From Azospirillum sp. TSA2s (GTDB taxonomy: Bacteria; Pseudomonadota; Alphaproteobacteria; Azospirillales; Azospirillaceae): DNA of 64,000 nucleotides. The position numbers and the translations under genes were made by a program. The stretch covers positions 1 to 64,000 of the forward strand of contig NZ_CP039651.1 of NCBI RefSeq assembly GCF_004923315.1, written 5' to 3'. Under the pieces are notes generated by a model, which had not been told where the DNA came from, made no database searches, and was given only the letters and a program-made list of their open reading frames with translations. Of the stretch, positions 1-8,372 are shown one piece after another. Position 1 is the first letter of the stretch. Each line of letters opens with the position of its first letter.

Positions 1-171
1 CGATACCGTATCGCATGGGATGTCACCGGCTGGGCGGTGATCGACATGGCGTCCGACCAACTCGCGGAGTTCAACACGCGTCCGCTGATGGCGCTTCTGC
101 CAGAGGAGGCGGAGAGCATTTGCAGCATACTAAATGACAACTCCACGCTTTCTGTTAGTCAAACTGAATAA
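1..171 (+). CDS. Hypothetical protein, C-terminal part (truncated by window edge)
   Basis: Frame 1 is open from the first base to a TAA at 169-171, giving 56 residues that end in ...STLSVSQTE. I do not recognise the family; the segment is acidic and has no membrane stretch. The start lies outside the window. It precedes the ISL3 remnant by about 145 bases. Confidence 0.45.
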   Translation, partial: RYRIAWDVTGWAVIDMASDQLAEFNTRPLMALLPEEAESICSILNDNSTLSVSQTE

Positions 172-315
172 GGGGCCTATCAATCCCTCTCTCCTATCCA
201 GAAGTGGCCTGTCGGTTGAGTGATCTTGCCCCAGTTGGGTAGTTCTTGCGCACTTTGCGTGGAAGGTTCGGGTCACGGTGGCGAGCGGACCGGGTATTGC
301 CCACATGGATGGAGC

Positions 316-703
316 ATGCAGATGTTCTCTTTCCTTCCGGGCTGCCGCGTGCTTCAGATCGAGCGTGGCAGCCGCGGCTCCTTTGTCATTCTTGCAGAAA
401 GTCACCGAGGTAGTGGTCATTGCCCGCACTGTGACGCCGTCAGCCGCCTGGTTCACAGCCGGTACCGTCGATCTCCTGCCGACCTCCCGGCCTTTGGGCA
501 TGAGCTCCGTATTGTTTTGCTGGTCCGGCGGTTCTATTGCCGGCAAGCGACCTGCCCCAAACGCACGTTCGCCGAGCGCTTTGTCGGCGCTGTAGCCCCT
601 CACGCCCGACGTACCCGGCGGCTGGCCAGGGCGCTGGGCCGGGTCGGGATTGCTCTCGGGGGCGCGGCTCGCCCGCGGGCTTGGGATGCCAGTCAGCAGG
701 GAC
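316..703 (+). pseudogene. ISL3-family transposase, N-terminal fragment
   Basis: From ATG 316 the frame reads MQMFSFLPGCRVLQIER and then a four-cysteine zinc finger (CPHC ... CRQATCPK), as in the N-terminal zf-ISL3 domain of ISL3-family transposases. Coding similarity runs to about residue 105, and the DDE catalytic domain is missing because the frame ends at the left inverted repeat of the IS3 element (704). No continuation appears beyond the IS3 right end, so the rest was deleted, not just displaced. Confidence 0.7.
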
Positions 704-747
704 TGAACTGAACCGCGCCGGGTTTTCCGGAGGCCATTTGTGTTGAG

Positions 748-1653
748 TTACGCCGCGATGGCGACGTCCTCGGTTTGGGCATAGTAACGCGCTTCGGCCT
801 CAGCGGGAGGAATGTTGCCGATGGGCTCGAGGAGGCGCCGGTTGTTGAACCAGTCGACCCACTCCAGGGTGGCGAACTCGACAGCCTCCAGGGTGCGCCA
901 TGGCCCGCGGCGCCGGATCACCTCGGTCTTGTAGAGGCCGTTGATCGTCTCGGCCAAAGCGTTGTCGTAGGAATCGCGGACGCTGCCGACGGAGGGCTCG
1001 ACCCCAGCCTCTGTGAGACGCTCGGTGTAGCGAATGGCAACGTATTGCGACCCACGGTCGCTATGGTGAATGAGGCCGCTGCCCTTGACGGGCCGGCGGT
1101 CGTGAAGAGCCTGCTCCAAGGCATCCAGAACGAAGCCGGCATGAGCTGTGCTGGACACCCGCCAGCCCACGATGCAGCGGGCGAAGGTGTCGATAACGAA
1201 GGCGACATAGACGAAGCTCTGCCAGGTGGCCCCGTACGTGAAATCTGCCACCCACAAGGCATTTGGGCGGGGTGCCTGGAATTGGCGGTTCACTCGGTCC
1301 TGCGAGCAGGGCGCCGCCTTGTCACTGTTTGTGGTACGCACCGCTTTGCCGCGTGTCGCGCCCTTCAGGCCCATTTGGCGCATCAGCCGGGTCACCGTGC
1401 AGCGTGCCACGTCGATGCCTTCGCGCCCCAACTGTCGCCACACTTTCCTCACCCCATAGACCTGGAAGTTTTCATTCCAGACCCGTCGGATAGCCAAACT
1501 CAGCTCCGCGTCGCTTCGCGAGCGGGCCGGCACCTTGGCCGGATCGGCCCGCCGGGCGGCATGGGCGTGGTAAGTCGACGGGGCGATCGGCAGCACTCGG
1601 CAGATCGGCTCGACCCCGTAGACGACGCGGTGCGCGTCGATGAAGGCGATCAT
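748..1653 (-). CDS. IS3-family transposase OrfB (DDE integrase domain)
   Basis: 301-residue transposase that carries out strand transfer for the IS3 element. The N-terminal part (to about residue 110) is the HTH_21-type region with VYGVRKVWRQL. The rve integrase core follows: WVADFTYG gives the first Asp, HHSDRGSQY the second, and DNALAETINGLYKTE the catalytic Glu. Its ATG overlaps the orfA stop as ATGA (1650-1653). In IS3 elements the active enzyme is normally an OrfAB fusion made by -1 frameshifting; here the overlap contains AAGAAATGA, not a classic A-rich slippery run, so coupling by re-initiation is also possible. Confidence 0.9.
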   Translation of the reverse strand: MIAFIDAHRVVYGVEPICRVLPIAPSTYHAHAARRADPAKVPARSRSDAELSLAIRRVWNENFQVYGVRKVWRQLGREGIDVARCTVTRLMRQMGLKGATRGKAVRTTNSDKAAPCSQDRVNRQFQAPRPNALWVADFTYGATWQSFVYVAFVIDTFARCIVGWRVSSTAHAGFVLDALEQALHDRRPVKGSGLIHHSDRGSQYVAIRYTERLTEAGVEPSVGSVRDSYDNALAETINGLYKTEVIRRRGPWRTLEAVEFATLEWVDWFNNRRLLEPIGNIPPAEAEARYYAQTEDVAIAA

Positions 1654-1979
1654 TTCTTGAACGGGCGGTCGAGCTCCGCCTGGGCGAAATACGCCGACGC
1701 CTTGCGTAGGATCTCGTTCGCCTGGCGCAGTTCTCGGACCTCACGCTCCAGTGCCTTGATGCGTTCCTGCTCGTCCGTTGTCGGACCGGGTCGCTTGCCC
1801 CGATCACGCTCGGCCTGCCGAACCCAGTTCCGCAGCGTCTCGGGATTGCAGCCGATCTTCGCCGCGATCGAACTGATCGCAGCCCACTGCGAGGCGTGCT
1901 CGCCTTCGTGCTCGAACACCATCCGAACCGCGCGCTCGCGCACTTCAGGGGCGTATTTGGGTGATGCCGGTTTCGTCAT
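1650..1979 (-). CDS. IS3-family transposase OrfA (HTH)
   Basis: 109-residue DNA-binding subunit of the IS3 transposase. It begins MTKPASPKYAPEVRERAVRM. The helix-turn-helix lies around residues 30-55 (IAAKIGCNPETLRNWVRQ), followed by a leucine-zipper-like coiled coil (ERIKALEREVRELRQANEIL) used for multimerisation. The gene starts about 58 bases inside the right inverted repeat. A decayed copy of the same 5' end is present at 13188-13296. Confidence 0.9.
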   Translation of the reverse strand: MTKPASPKYAPEVRERAVRMVFEHEGEHASQWAAISSIAAKIGCNPETLRNWVRQAERDRGKRPGPTTDEQERIKALEREVRELRQANEILRKASAYFAQAELDRPFKK

Positions 1980-2037
1980 GATGACCCCACTCTCTCAGAT
2001 GATGGGGCCTCCAGGAAACCCGGAGCGGTTCAGTTCA

Positions 2038-2149
2038 ACCTCTCGTATCCGACGCCCTTTGGGCGCTGAAACACAGTCGCGTTGTCGCCGAAGAGGTAGG
2101 ACAGCTGCGCCAGTTCCCCCGCCTCGATCCGGTCGAGTGCCAGTCCCAT
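2038..2149 (-). pseudogene. 5' fragment of an unrecognised gene, cut by IS3
   Basis: A minus-strand frame starts at ATG 2149 with AAGGA about 8 bases upstream. It reads MGLALDRIEAGELAQLSYLF and on to GVGYER before running into the IS3 right end at 2037. Only about 37 residues survive. The family is not recognised; start context and codon use suggest the true N-terminus of a lost protein. Confidence 0.45.
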
Positions 2150-2411
2150 GGTGATCGTCCTTTGTCCGGCAAACAGGTGCCCACACCCGCGCGCCAGCAA
2201 TGCCGGGCGCAAACAATTGACCGTAGTTTCCTAATGTCTAATGGATTTACTTGAGATCCGAACAGGCAGCGGCCAGAGTGGTTCCCTGGGCGATGCGGCA
2301 CTGGGGAGATAGGACTGACGGGCATCACGCCACTGCTCACGGATGGTCGAGCAGGGTTGGGTTGCGGCCACGTCCATATCGCGGTTAGCCTCAAGAGAGC
2401 GTAGCAGGGGG

Positions 2412-2825
2412 ATGGTGTTGGATCGCACGGCGACCATGGTTCGGAGACTGGTGGCGGGCCTGCTCATGCTGGCCGCGCTGGTTGCCGCCGCCGGTTCGGG
2501 CACCGTCAAGGTGTTTCCCGGTGCGGCCTTCGCCCAGTCGTCCGATGCGGTCAGCGCGGTGGTAGACCAGCGGCAAGGCAGCGTGCAGGAGTTCGTGTCC
2601 ACCGCCCGCGACGCCGAGCGGCCCTGCGGCCGCAACGGGAACGCGCCCGGTCTGGCCCGGTGTTCCACGGTTCAATGCATCACGGTCTGCGGCGGCCTGC
2701 CGGCGGCCACATTCGCTATTCCTCCCCCCTCCGCAGACGGCGACGCGCATGGCTTCGTGACCGACGACCCGTCGCGCGGGATCTCCACCATCCCGGACCT
2801 GCCTCCCCCGCGTCCGTCCGCCTGA
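2412..2825 (+). CDS. Hypothetical exported protein upstream of scsB
   Basis: About 137 residues. A hydrophobic segment (LVAGLLMLAALVAAAGSG) is followed by AFAQSS, a plausible signal-peptidase site, so the mature protein should be periplasmic. The mature part has a few cysteines (RPCGRN, RCSTVQCITVCGG) and a proline-rich C-terminus; I recognise no domain. Starts at 2412 (after an AGGGGG run) or 2436 are both possible. It lies 93 bases before the ScsB-like gene on the same strand. The cysteines and the neighbours suggest, but do not show, a link to the thiol-redox genes. Confidence 0.5.
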   Translation: MVLDRTATMVRRLVAGLLMLAALVAAAGSGTVKVFPGAAFAQSSDAVSAVVDQRQGSVQEFVSTARDAERPCGRNGNAPGLARCSTVQCITVCGGLPAATFAIPPPSADGDAHGFVTDDPSRGISTIPDLPPPRPSA

Positions 2826-2918
2826 GCGGTCACGGAGCCTTCCGCGCGAACGGGCATTACCCATCTCGCCAATCCCCTTCGTGACCAGATCGCCGGACAC
2901 CGCCGCCCGTAGGGCGCG

Positions 2919-5057
2919 GTGCCCGTTGGCTCGACCCTGCTCACGGACAATGACATGCTCTCCCTCCTGATGCGGCGCCATGTGCTGGCGCCGATCGCGG
3001 CGACCCTCGTCGCCATGCTGGCGCCGGCCTCCGCCGACGCAGCCGCCGGACCGGTCTCGGCAAGCCAGGCATCGCACACGCAGATCCTGTCCCCGGTGAA
3101 CGCGACGGGGGACCTGGAGACGGTTCCCGCCGGATTGCGCATCGTCCTGGAGGACGGGTGGAAGACCTATTGGCGCAGCCCCGGGGACGCAGGCATTCCG
3201 CCCCAGATGGACTGGTCCGGCTCGACGAATGTCGCTTCGGTCGAGGTCCACTGGCCTGCGCCGCACCGATTCTCCACCCTCGGCATCGAGACCCTCGGCT
3301 ATAAAGGCGAGGTCGTCCTCCCCTTGGTGGTGAAGCCTGAACGGCCGGGCGAGCCAATCTCGCTGCGCGGCAAGGTCGACTTGTTGGTGTGCAGCGACAT
3401 CTGCGTCCCGGCCGCGCATCAGGTCCGGCTGGACCTTCCCGCCGGTGGGGCAGCGCCCGATGCGGATGCCGGAAACCTGATTGCCCGGTTCGACGCCCAG
3501 GTCCCCGGTGACCGAAGCGCCTCGGAACTGGCCGTCGAGCGGGTCTGGGCTGACACCGCGCAGAAGACCCTCGCCGTCCGCGTGACATCGGTCACGGTGC
3601 CATTGACGGAACCGGATGCCTTCATCGAGGGCGGCGACTGGGCGTTCGGCAAGCCCGATGTGGTGTTCGAGGATGGTGGGCAAGCGGCGGTTCTGACCGT
3701 GCCGATCGCGGCGGGTCCCGACCCCGTCACCTTGCCGGGCAAGTCGCTCACCGTGACGGTCGTCGACGGCGGGCGCGCCGTCGAGGCGCCCGTCTCCGTC
3801 TCGGCCGAGGCGCCCGCGGTCGCCAGCCGCATGGCCGATCTCCTCCCGTTCCTGGCGGTGGCCCTGTTAGGCGGCCTCGTGCTCAACCTGATGCCCTGCG
3901 TGCTGCCAGTGCTTTCCCTCAAGCTGATGTCGGTCATCCGGCAGCAGGGGCAGGAGCGTCGCCGGGTGCGGTTGGGCTTCCTGGCGACGGCGGCAGGCGC
4001 CATCACCGCCATGCTCGTCCTCGCGGGCACCCTGGCCGCCTTCAAAGCAGCGGGCGGGGTGGTCGGCTGGGGCATGCAGTTCCAGCAGCCCGTCTTCATC
4101 GCCGCCATGGTCACCATCCTGCTCACCTTCACCGCCAGCATGGCGGGTGCCTTCGAGGTCCGGCTTCCCTCATCGGTCATGACCATGCTGGGCGGCATCG
4201 GTGGCAACGGGTTGGCCGGGCACGTCGCCATGGGCGCCTTCGCCACCCTGCTGGCGACCCCCTGTTCGGCGCCCTTCCTCGGCACCGCCGTCGGCTTCGC
4301 CCTGGCGCGTGGTCCGCTCGAGATCCTGGCCGTGTTCGGTGCGCTCGGGGTCGGGCTCGCCAGCCCCTACCTGCTCGTCGCGGCCTTTCCCAGTGCGGTC
4401 CGGCTGCTGCCGCGGCCGGGGCGATGGATGGGAGTCCTCCGCCACCTGCTCGCCCTGGCTTTGGCCGGGACTGCGGTCTGGCTTCTTACGGTCCTCGCCG
4501 CCCAAACCTCGGTCACCGTGGCCGGGAGCATCGCGGCGGCCGCCGCGGTCGCCATTGCGGCGATGACGCTGGCCATGCGCGGCGGTCGGAACCTGCGCCT
4601 TGCGGCCATGCCGGTCGCAGTGGCGGCGCTCGCCGGGACTCTGGCGATACCGGCCTTTCTCGGGCACCACGCAATGGCGGCGGCGGACGCCGCGGCGGCA
4701 TCGGCCCAATGGCGGCGGTTCGACCAGGCCGAAATCGGCAAACTGGTCGCCCAGGGCCAGACCGTCTTCGTCGACGTGACCGCCGACTGGTGCGTCACCT
4801 GCATCGTCAACAAGAAGATGGTGGTCGAGCGCGAGCCGGTGGCAGGCGCCCTGTCGGCCGATGGCATCGTGGCGATGAAGGCCGACATGACCAGCCCGGA
4901 CGCCGCCATCATGACCTACCTCGCACAGCACGGGCGTTACGGCATTCCCTTCAACGTGGTCTACGGCCCCGGCGCGCCGCATGGCGTCGTCCTGCCCGAG
5001 GTGCTGTCCGAGGACGCCGTCCTCGACGCCCTCCGCAGGGCCCGGTCAGCCGGGTAA
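2919..5057 (+). CDS. scsB: ScsB/DsbD-family thiol:disulfide interchange protein
   Basis: Inner-membrane reductant transporter that passes electrons from cytoplasmic thioredoxin to periplasmic partners. Three parts are visible: a periplasmic N-terminal domain with the pair LLVCSDICVP; an eight-helix-type membrane domain with the redox cysteines in NLMPCVLPVLSLK and TPCSAPFLG; and a C-terminal thioredoxin-like domain with DWCVTC. The first domain is the long type of ScsB, not the shorter DsbD alpha domain. Length is 712 residues from the first start; ATG 2955 or 2970, just before the signal sequence, are more likely starts. A DsbA-like partner follows 117 bases downstream. In enterobacteria, scs genes are linked to copper tolerance. 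Confidence 0.88.
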   Translation: MPVGSTLLTDNDMLSLLMRRHVLAPIAATLVAMLAPASADAAAGPVSASQASHTQILSPVNATGDLETVPAGLRIVLEDGWKTYWRSPGDAGIPPQMDWSGSTNVASVEVHWPAPHRFSTLGIETLGYKGEVVLPLVVKPERPGEPISLRGKVDLLVCSDICVPAAHQVRLDLPAGGAAPDADAGNLIARFDAQVPGDRSASELAVERVWADTAQKTLAVRVTSVTVPLTEPDAFIEGGDWAFGKPDVVFEDGGQAAVLTVPIAAGPDPVTLPGKSLTVTVVDGGRAVEAPVSVSAEAPAVASRMADLLPFLAVALLGGLVLNLMPCVLPVLSLKLMSVIRQQGQERRRVRLGFLATAAGAITAMLVLAGTLAAFKAAGGVVGWGMQFQQPVFIAAMVTILLTFTASMAGAFEVRLPSSVMTMLGGIGGNGLAGHVAMGAFATLLATPCSAPFLGTAVGFALARGPLEILAVFGALGVGLASPYLLVAAFPSAVRLLPRPGRWMGVLRHLLALALAGTAVWLLTVLAAQTSVTVAGSIAAAAAVAIAAMTLAMRGGRNLRLAAMPVAVAALAGTLAIPAFLGHHAMAAADAAAASAQWRRFDQAEIGKLVAQGQTVFVDVTADWCVTCIVNKKMVVEREPVAGALSADGIVAMKADMTSPDAAIMTYLAQHGRYGIPFNVVYGPGAPHGVVLPEVLSEDAVLDALRRARSAG

Positions 5058-5174
5058 GCGAGCGCACGGGAGACGGGAGCGGTCAAGCGGCCTCTCCCCC
5101 GTACGTCATCCGACGGCCTTTCCCCGAACACCCGAGACCTTCCCCACATCCCGAACACGGAGATTCATCCCATC

Positions 5175-5858
5175 ATGGCTTCACACCCGACCAAGATCTT
5201 CGCAGGCCTGCTGGCTTCAACCGTTGCCGTGGGCGTCGGTGCTGTCGCAGTGTCCTCCTTCGTGGCGCCAACCTCCGCCGAAGCAACGGCGGTCCCGCCC
5301 ATGGTCGCCGAACTTGGCCCCGAAGCACTGGCGCGCGGGCCCAGCGTTGTGGTGGCCGGCAACCCCGAGGGCGATGTCACCCTGATCGAGTATTTCGACT
5401 ACCAGTGCCCGGTCTGCCGTCGGATCCATCCGGCCGTCAAACAACTTGCCGCCGAAGACAAAGGCGTGCGGATCATCCATAAGCACTGGCCGGTCTTCGG
5501 GGCCTCCTCGATCTATGCCGCCAAGCTCGCTCTCGCCGCGCGTTGGCAGGACCGCTATGAGCAGGTCCACGATGCCTTCATGACCATCCCCGGCCGCCTG
5601 GACGATGAGAAGATTCGAAAGGCCGCCAGCCAAGCCGGACTGGACCTGACACGGGCCGAGCGTGACCTGAAGGAACGTGATGCGCAGATCGACGCGGCCT
5701 TCAAGGAAGTGTCGGCGCAGGCGGCGGCCATCCAACTCCAAGGCACCCCGGCCTTCGTCATTGGCGACTACCTGATCCCTGGCGGCCTGGACCTGAAGGC
5801 GATGAAGGAGATCGTCGCCGAGGTTCGAGCGAAGCGGAAGAGCGGGGACCAGGGATGA
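5175..5858 (+). CDS. scsC: ScsC-like DsbA-family periplasmic thiol oxidoreductase
   Basis: 227-residue exported protein. A signal segment (IFAGLLASTVAVGVGAVAV) precedes a thioredoxin fold with the active site EYFDYQCPVCRRIHP and the cis-proline loop GTPAFVIGDYLIPGG. It also has the long N-terminal stretch before the fold seen in ScsC and Com1-like proteins, which in ScsC mediates oligomerisation. It probably receives electrons from the ScsB-like protein just upstream and acts as a disulfide isomerase or reductase in the periplasm. Its last codons overlap the next gene as ATGA at 5855-5858, so the two are translationally coupled. Confidence 0.87.
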   Translation: MASHPTKIFAGLLASTVAVGVGAVAVSSFVAPTSAEATAVPPMVAELGPEALARGPSVVVAGNPEGDVTLIEYFDYQCPVCRRIHPAVKQLAAEDKGVRIIHKHWPVFGASSIYAAKLALAARWQDRYEQVHDAFMTIPGRLDDEKIRKAASQAGLDLTRAERDLKERDAQIDAAFKEVSAQAAAIQLQGTPAFVIGDYLIPGGLDLKAMKEIVAEVRAKRKSGDQG

Positions 5859-6352
5859 ACGCCGACGTGATCGCCCCCTCGACTCCCCTCGGCGGTCTCG
5901 CGCCGGTGCGGCCGTGGCATGGCATAGCAGCGGCTGTCGGCACCTTTCTGGTCCTCGGAACGGTCACAGCCGTGTGGCCAAACCCGGTGTTCGTGCGGAT
6001 GACGCCGACCCAGGGATTCGAGATCTGGCTGCTGGCGATCCAAGCCGTGCTGGTTGGCGTCTACGTGGCCATCCGGCGGCCGCGCTGCCCTGTCCGCGGG
6101 GCCGGTTTCGGCAGCCTGCTTGGGTTCCTCGGCATCGCCTGTCCGACCTGCAACAAGATCCTGCTCATCGCCTTCGGGTCGGACCTGCTGCTCACCTATT
6201 TCGAGCCTTATCGGCTGCCTCTGGCCGCAGTCGGCGCGGCCGTGACCACGGTGGCGGTCGCGTGGGAGTGGAGGCAGCGCACCCGGACCGTGACCTGCCC
6301 CGTCGGGAGCGTCTTTGGACAGCCGGACGGCATCGGTACAGGCCGGCAGTGA
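5855..6352 (+). CDS. Integral membrane protein with CPTC motif, coupled to scsC
   Basis: 165 residues with about four hydrophobic segments (near 22-42, 56-73, 85-110 and 121-140). Between the second and third pairs lies GIACPTCNKILLIAFG, a CxxC placed at a membrane boundary. Two more cysteines are present (RRPRCPVRG and VTCPVG). The ATGA overlap with scsC strongly suggests a shared function; a vitamin-K-epoxide-reductase-like or mercury-transporter-like thiol role is possible, but I do not recognise a named family. Confidence 0.7.
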   Translation: MNADVIAPSTPLGGLAPVRPWHGIAAAVGTFLVLGTVTAVWPNPVFVRMTPTQGFEIWLLAIQAVLVGVYVAIRRPRCPVRGAGFGSLLGFLGIACPTCNKILLIAFGSDLLLTYFEPYRLPLAAVGAAVTTVAVAWEWRQRTRTVTCPVGSVFGQPDGIGTGRQ

Positions 6353-6493
6353 GGATCTGGCGCCATGCCCTCCTCCAGTTCCAACCCGGGACGGCATGGC
6401 GCCAAAAGTGGTCGGAGCCCGATCGGGAACACTTCAGCCATATCTAATGTTGGGATGGGACACTGCTCAGCAATTCCGACAGAGGAGGGAGCC

Positions 6494-6964
6494 TTGCTGC
6501 CCGCTACCGCATCCCGCGTGGAAAACGCCACGTCCGAAGACCTCAACCGCCATTTCGCCGCCGAGATCGAGGAGAGCCTGCGTCACCATGCCGAACACCC
6601 GGAGCACATCGGCCACCGCCTCGATGAACTCGACCACGAGTGGGACATCGAGCGGACGCTGGAGGCGAACGCCGCGACCCTTGCGCTGACGGGTACGCTG
6701 CTGGGCGCGTTTGTCGACAGGCGCTTCCTGGTCCTGCCCGCCGTCGTGACGGGATTTCTTCTCCAGCACGCGCTCCAGGGCTGGTGTCCGCCGGTTCCGG
6801 TGTTTCGGCGCCTCGGCATCCGCACCTCGGCGGAGATCGACCGCGAGCGTTATGCGCTGAAGGCCCTGCGCGGTGATTTCAGACAGCTCAACGCGCCTCC
6901 CATGGACACGGACGCACCCCCCCGCCAGCGGGCCAGGGCAGCGTTGGACGCTGCCGAGGCGTGA
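6494..6964 (+). CDS. DUF2892 / YgaP-type membrane protein
   Basis: About 156 residues from TTG 6494, chosen because GGAGGG sits 3-8 bases upstream; ATGs at 6365 and 6455 have no such site. The N-terminal third is charged (EIEESLRHHAEHPEHIGHRL). Residues about 45-95 form the two-helix unit of YgaP transmembrane proteins (TLALTGTLLGAFVDRRFLVL, then ending QGWCPPVPVFRRLGIRT). In YgaP this domain anchors a rhodanese; here no rhodanese is attached. It sits in the sulfur and redox cluster, 39 bases before the Blh-type phosphatase gene. Confidence 0.7.
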   Translation: MLPATASRVENATSEDLNRHFAAEIEESLRHHAEHPEHIGHRLDELDHEWDIERTLEANAATLALTGTLLGAFVDRRFLVLPAVVTGFLLQHALQGWCPPVPVFRRLGIRTSAEIDRERYALKALRGDFRQLNAPPMDTDAPPRQRARAALDAAEA

Positions 6965-7003
6965 GCTTCCATCCAACCATCCCCGTCTACGAAGGAAATC
7001 CTT

Positions 7004-7474
7004 ATGTCCCACCGTCTGAGAGTGGACGACCGCTTCACCATCGAGATGGCGCCGCCGACCGCCGGACGCGTGGAGGAATTGGCCCGCGAGGGCTACCGGT
7101 CCGTCGTGAACCTGCGGGCGCCGGGTGAGCAGGGCGAGATCCTGTCCCCGTCCGAGGAGGGCGAGATCGCCCGGCGCCACGGCCTTGAATACGTTAGCAT
7201 TCCGGTCTCTCCACAGGACATGAACGAGGCGATGGCGGAACGTTTCGAGCGTGAGGTCTCACGCTTGCCAGGCCCGGTCGCCATACACTGCGCGTCGGGG
7301 AAGCGGGCCGGTCTCTTCACTTTCCTGCATGTCGCGCGCACCGAAGGGCTGTCGGGTGAGGAGGCGGTCGCCAAGGCGGAGGCGATGGGCTTCCAGTTCG
7401 CGAATCCGGACACCAAGGCGTTCTTCACCCGCGCCGCTGACGCCGGGAGAACGGCACGGGGAGGTTCTTCATGA
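7004..7474 (+). CDS. blh: Blh-type phosphatase/sulfurtransferase domain protein (DUF442)
   Basis: 156 residues with the DUF442 (TIGR01244) fold. The motif AIHCASGKRAGLF matches the HCxxGxR loop of tyrosine-phosphatase-like and sulfurtransferase enzymes, with the catalytic Cys in HCASGKR. In many bacteria this domain is fused to a metallo-beta-lactamase persulfide dioxygenase as Blh. Here the two halves are separate genes that overlap by four bases (7471-7474), which supports the same joint role. It likely handles sulfane sulfur before oxidation by its partner; the exact reaction is not settled. Confidence 0.82.
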   Translation: MSHRLRVDDRFTIEMAPPTAGRVEELAREGYRSVVNLRAPGEQGEILSPSEEGEIARRHGLEYVSIPVSPQDMNEAMAERFEREVSRLPGPVAIHCASGKRAGLFTFLHVARTEGLSGEEAVAKAEAMGFQFANPDTKAFFTRAADAGRTARGGSS

Positions 7475-8232
7475 TCTTCCGCCAAATGTTCGAGCCGGAA
7501 TCCTCGACCTACACCTACCTCTTTGGGTGCCGGGACACCGGCCAGGCGATCCTGCTTGATCCCGTCATGGAGACAGTCGAGCGTGACTTGGCGCTGATCC
7601 AGCAATTGGGGCTGCGGCTCGCCTACACGCTCGACACCCACATCCACGCCGACCACATCAGTTCGGCCTGCCGCCTGCGCAGCCTGACCGGGTGCAAGGT
7701 TGCCTACCCCGCCATGGACGGGTTGCCCTGCGCCGACATCGGGATCGCCGAGGATAAACCGCTCACGATGGGCACCCTGGCGTTCAAGCCGCTCCACACG
7801 CCGGGCCATACCGACACCCACCACTGCTACCTCATCGACCGGGGCGACACGCTGCGGGTGTTCACCGGCGACGCTCTGCTGATCGACGGCTGCGGCCGCA
7901 CGGACTTCCAGAACGGCAGCAGCGAGGCGCTCTACCGCTCGGTGCGCGAGAAGATCTTCACGCTGCCCGAGGACACGCTCGTCTACCCCAGCCACGATTA
8001 CCAGCACCGGCACGTCTCGACCGTGCTCCAGGAGCGTGAGCGCAATCCTCGCCTGGGAGACACCAAATCCTTGGAGGAGTTCACCGGAATCATGGCGAAG
8101 CTGAACCTGCCGTACCCGAGGAAGATCGACATCGCGGTGCCTGCGAACCGGCTCTGCGGCGACTGCCCCGACGACGGGTCCGAGGCGCTACGCCGCATCG
8201 GCGACAAATCCTTCCAGGGCGTGCCCGCCTGA
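7471..8232 (+). CDS. ETHE1-like persulfide dioxygenase (MBL fold)
   Basis: 253 residues. Metal ligands are visible in order: THIHADHISS, HTPGHTDTHHC, the Asp of FTGDALLIDGCGRTDF and the His of SHDYQHR. The GRTDFQNG stretch is typical of ETHE1 enzymes, which oxidise glutathione persulfide to sulfite using non-haem iron. Translation is coupled to the Blh-type protein upstream. A TauE-family exporter and two YeeE/YedE proteins encoded nearby could handle the sulfite and thiosulfate products. Confidence 0.88.
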   Translation: MIFRQMFEPESSTYTYLFGCRDTGQAILLDPVMETVERDLALIQQLGLRLAYTLDTHIHADHISSACRLRSLTGCKVAYPAMDGLPCADIGIAEDKPLTMGTLAFKPLHTPGHTDTHHCYLIDRGDTLRVFTGDALLIDGCGRTDFQNGSSEALYRSVREKIFTLPEDTLVYPSHDYQHRHVSTVLQERERNPRLGDTKSLEEFTGIMAKLNLPYPRKIDIAVPANRLCGDCPDDGSEALRRIGDKSFQGVPA

Positions 8233-8372
8233 CTGGAACTTTGCCCCGCCCCGAAAGGCGCACCACTGCTGCGTGGCTGGGCAGTCGACTTCGCTCCCAA
8301 CAATGGAGAGTCGTGGCCCTTTCACCGTCAGCCAGCCGCTTTCGAACACGCTCTCTTGATGAGGAACTGACC

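Larger units (their letters stand above)
704..2037 (-). mobile_element. IS3-family insertion sequence, complete
   Basis: The ends are imperfect inverted repeats: TGAACTGAACCGCGCCGGG from 704 on the plus strand, and TGAACTGAACCGCTCCGGG read on the minus strand inward from 2037. Between them lie two overlapping minus-strand frames, orfA and orfB, the usual IS3 design. Length is about 1334 bp. No target-site duplication is visible: bases before 704 end GGGAC and bases after 2037 read ACCTC. The flanks also belong to two unrelated broken genes, which fits a later deletion or recombination at the element. Confidence 0.85.

Noticed and set aside
775..2154. Long 459-codon plus-strand frame across the IS3 element
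   Set aside because: It is the antisense of orfA and orfB, which carry clear transposase motifs; the frame has no recognisable content.
2391..3683. 430-codon minus-strand frame over scsB
   Set aside because: Antisense of a gene with conserved ScsB motifs; Arg/Gly-rich product typical of a GC-rich shadow frame.
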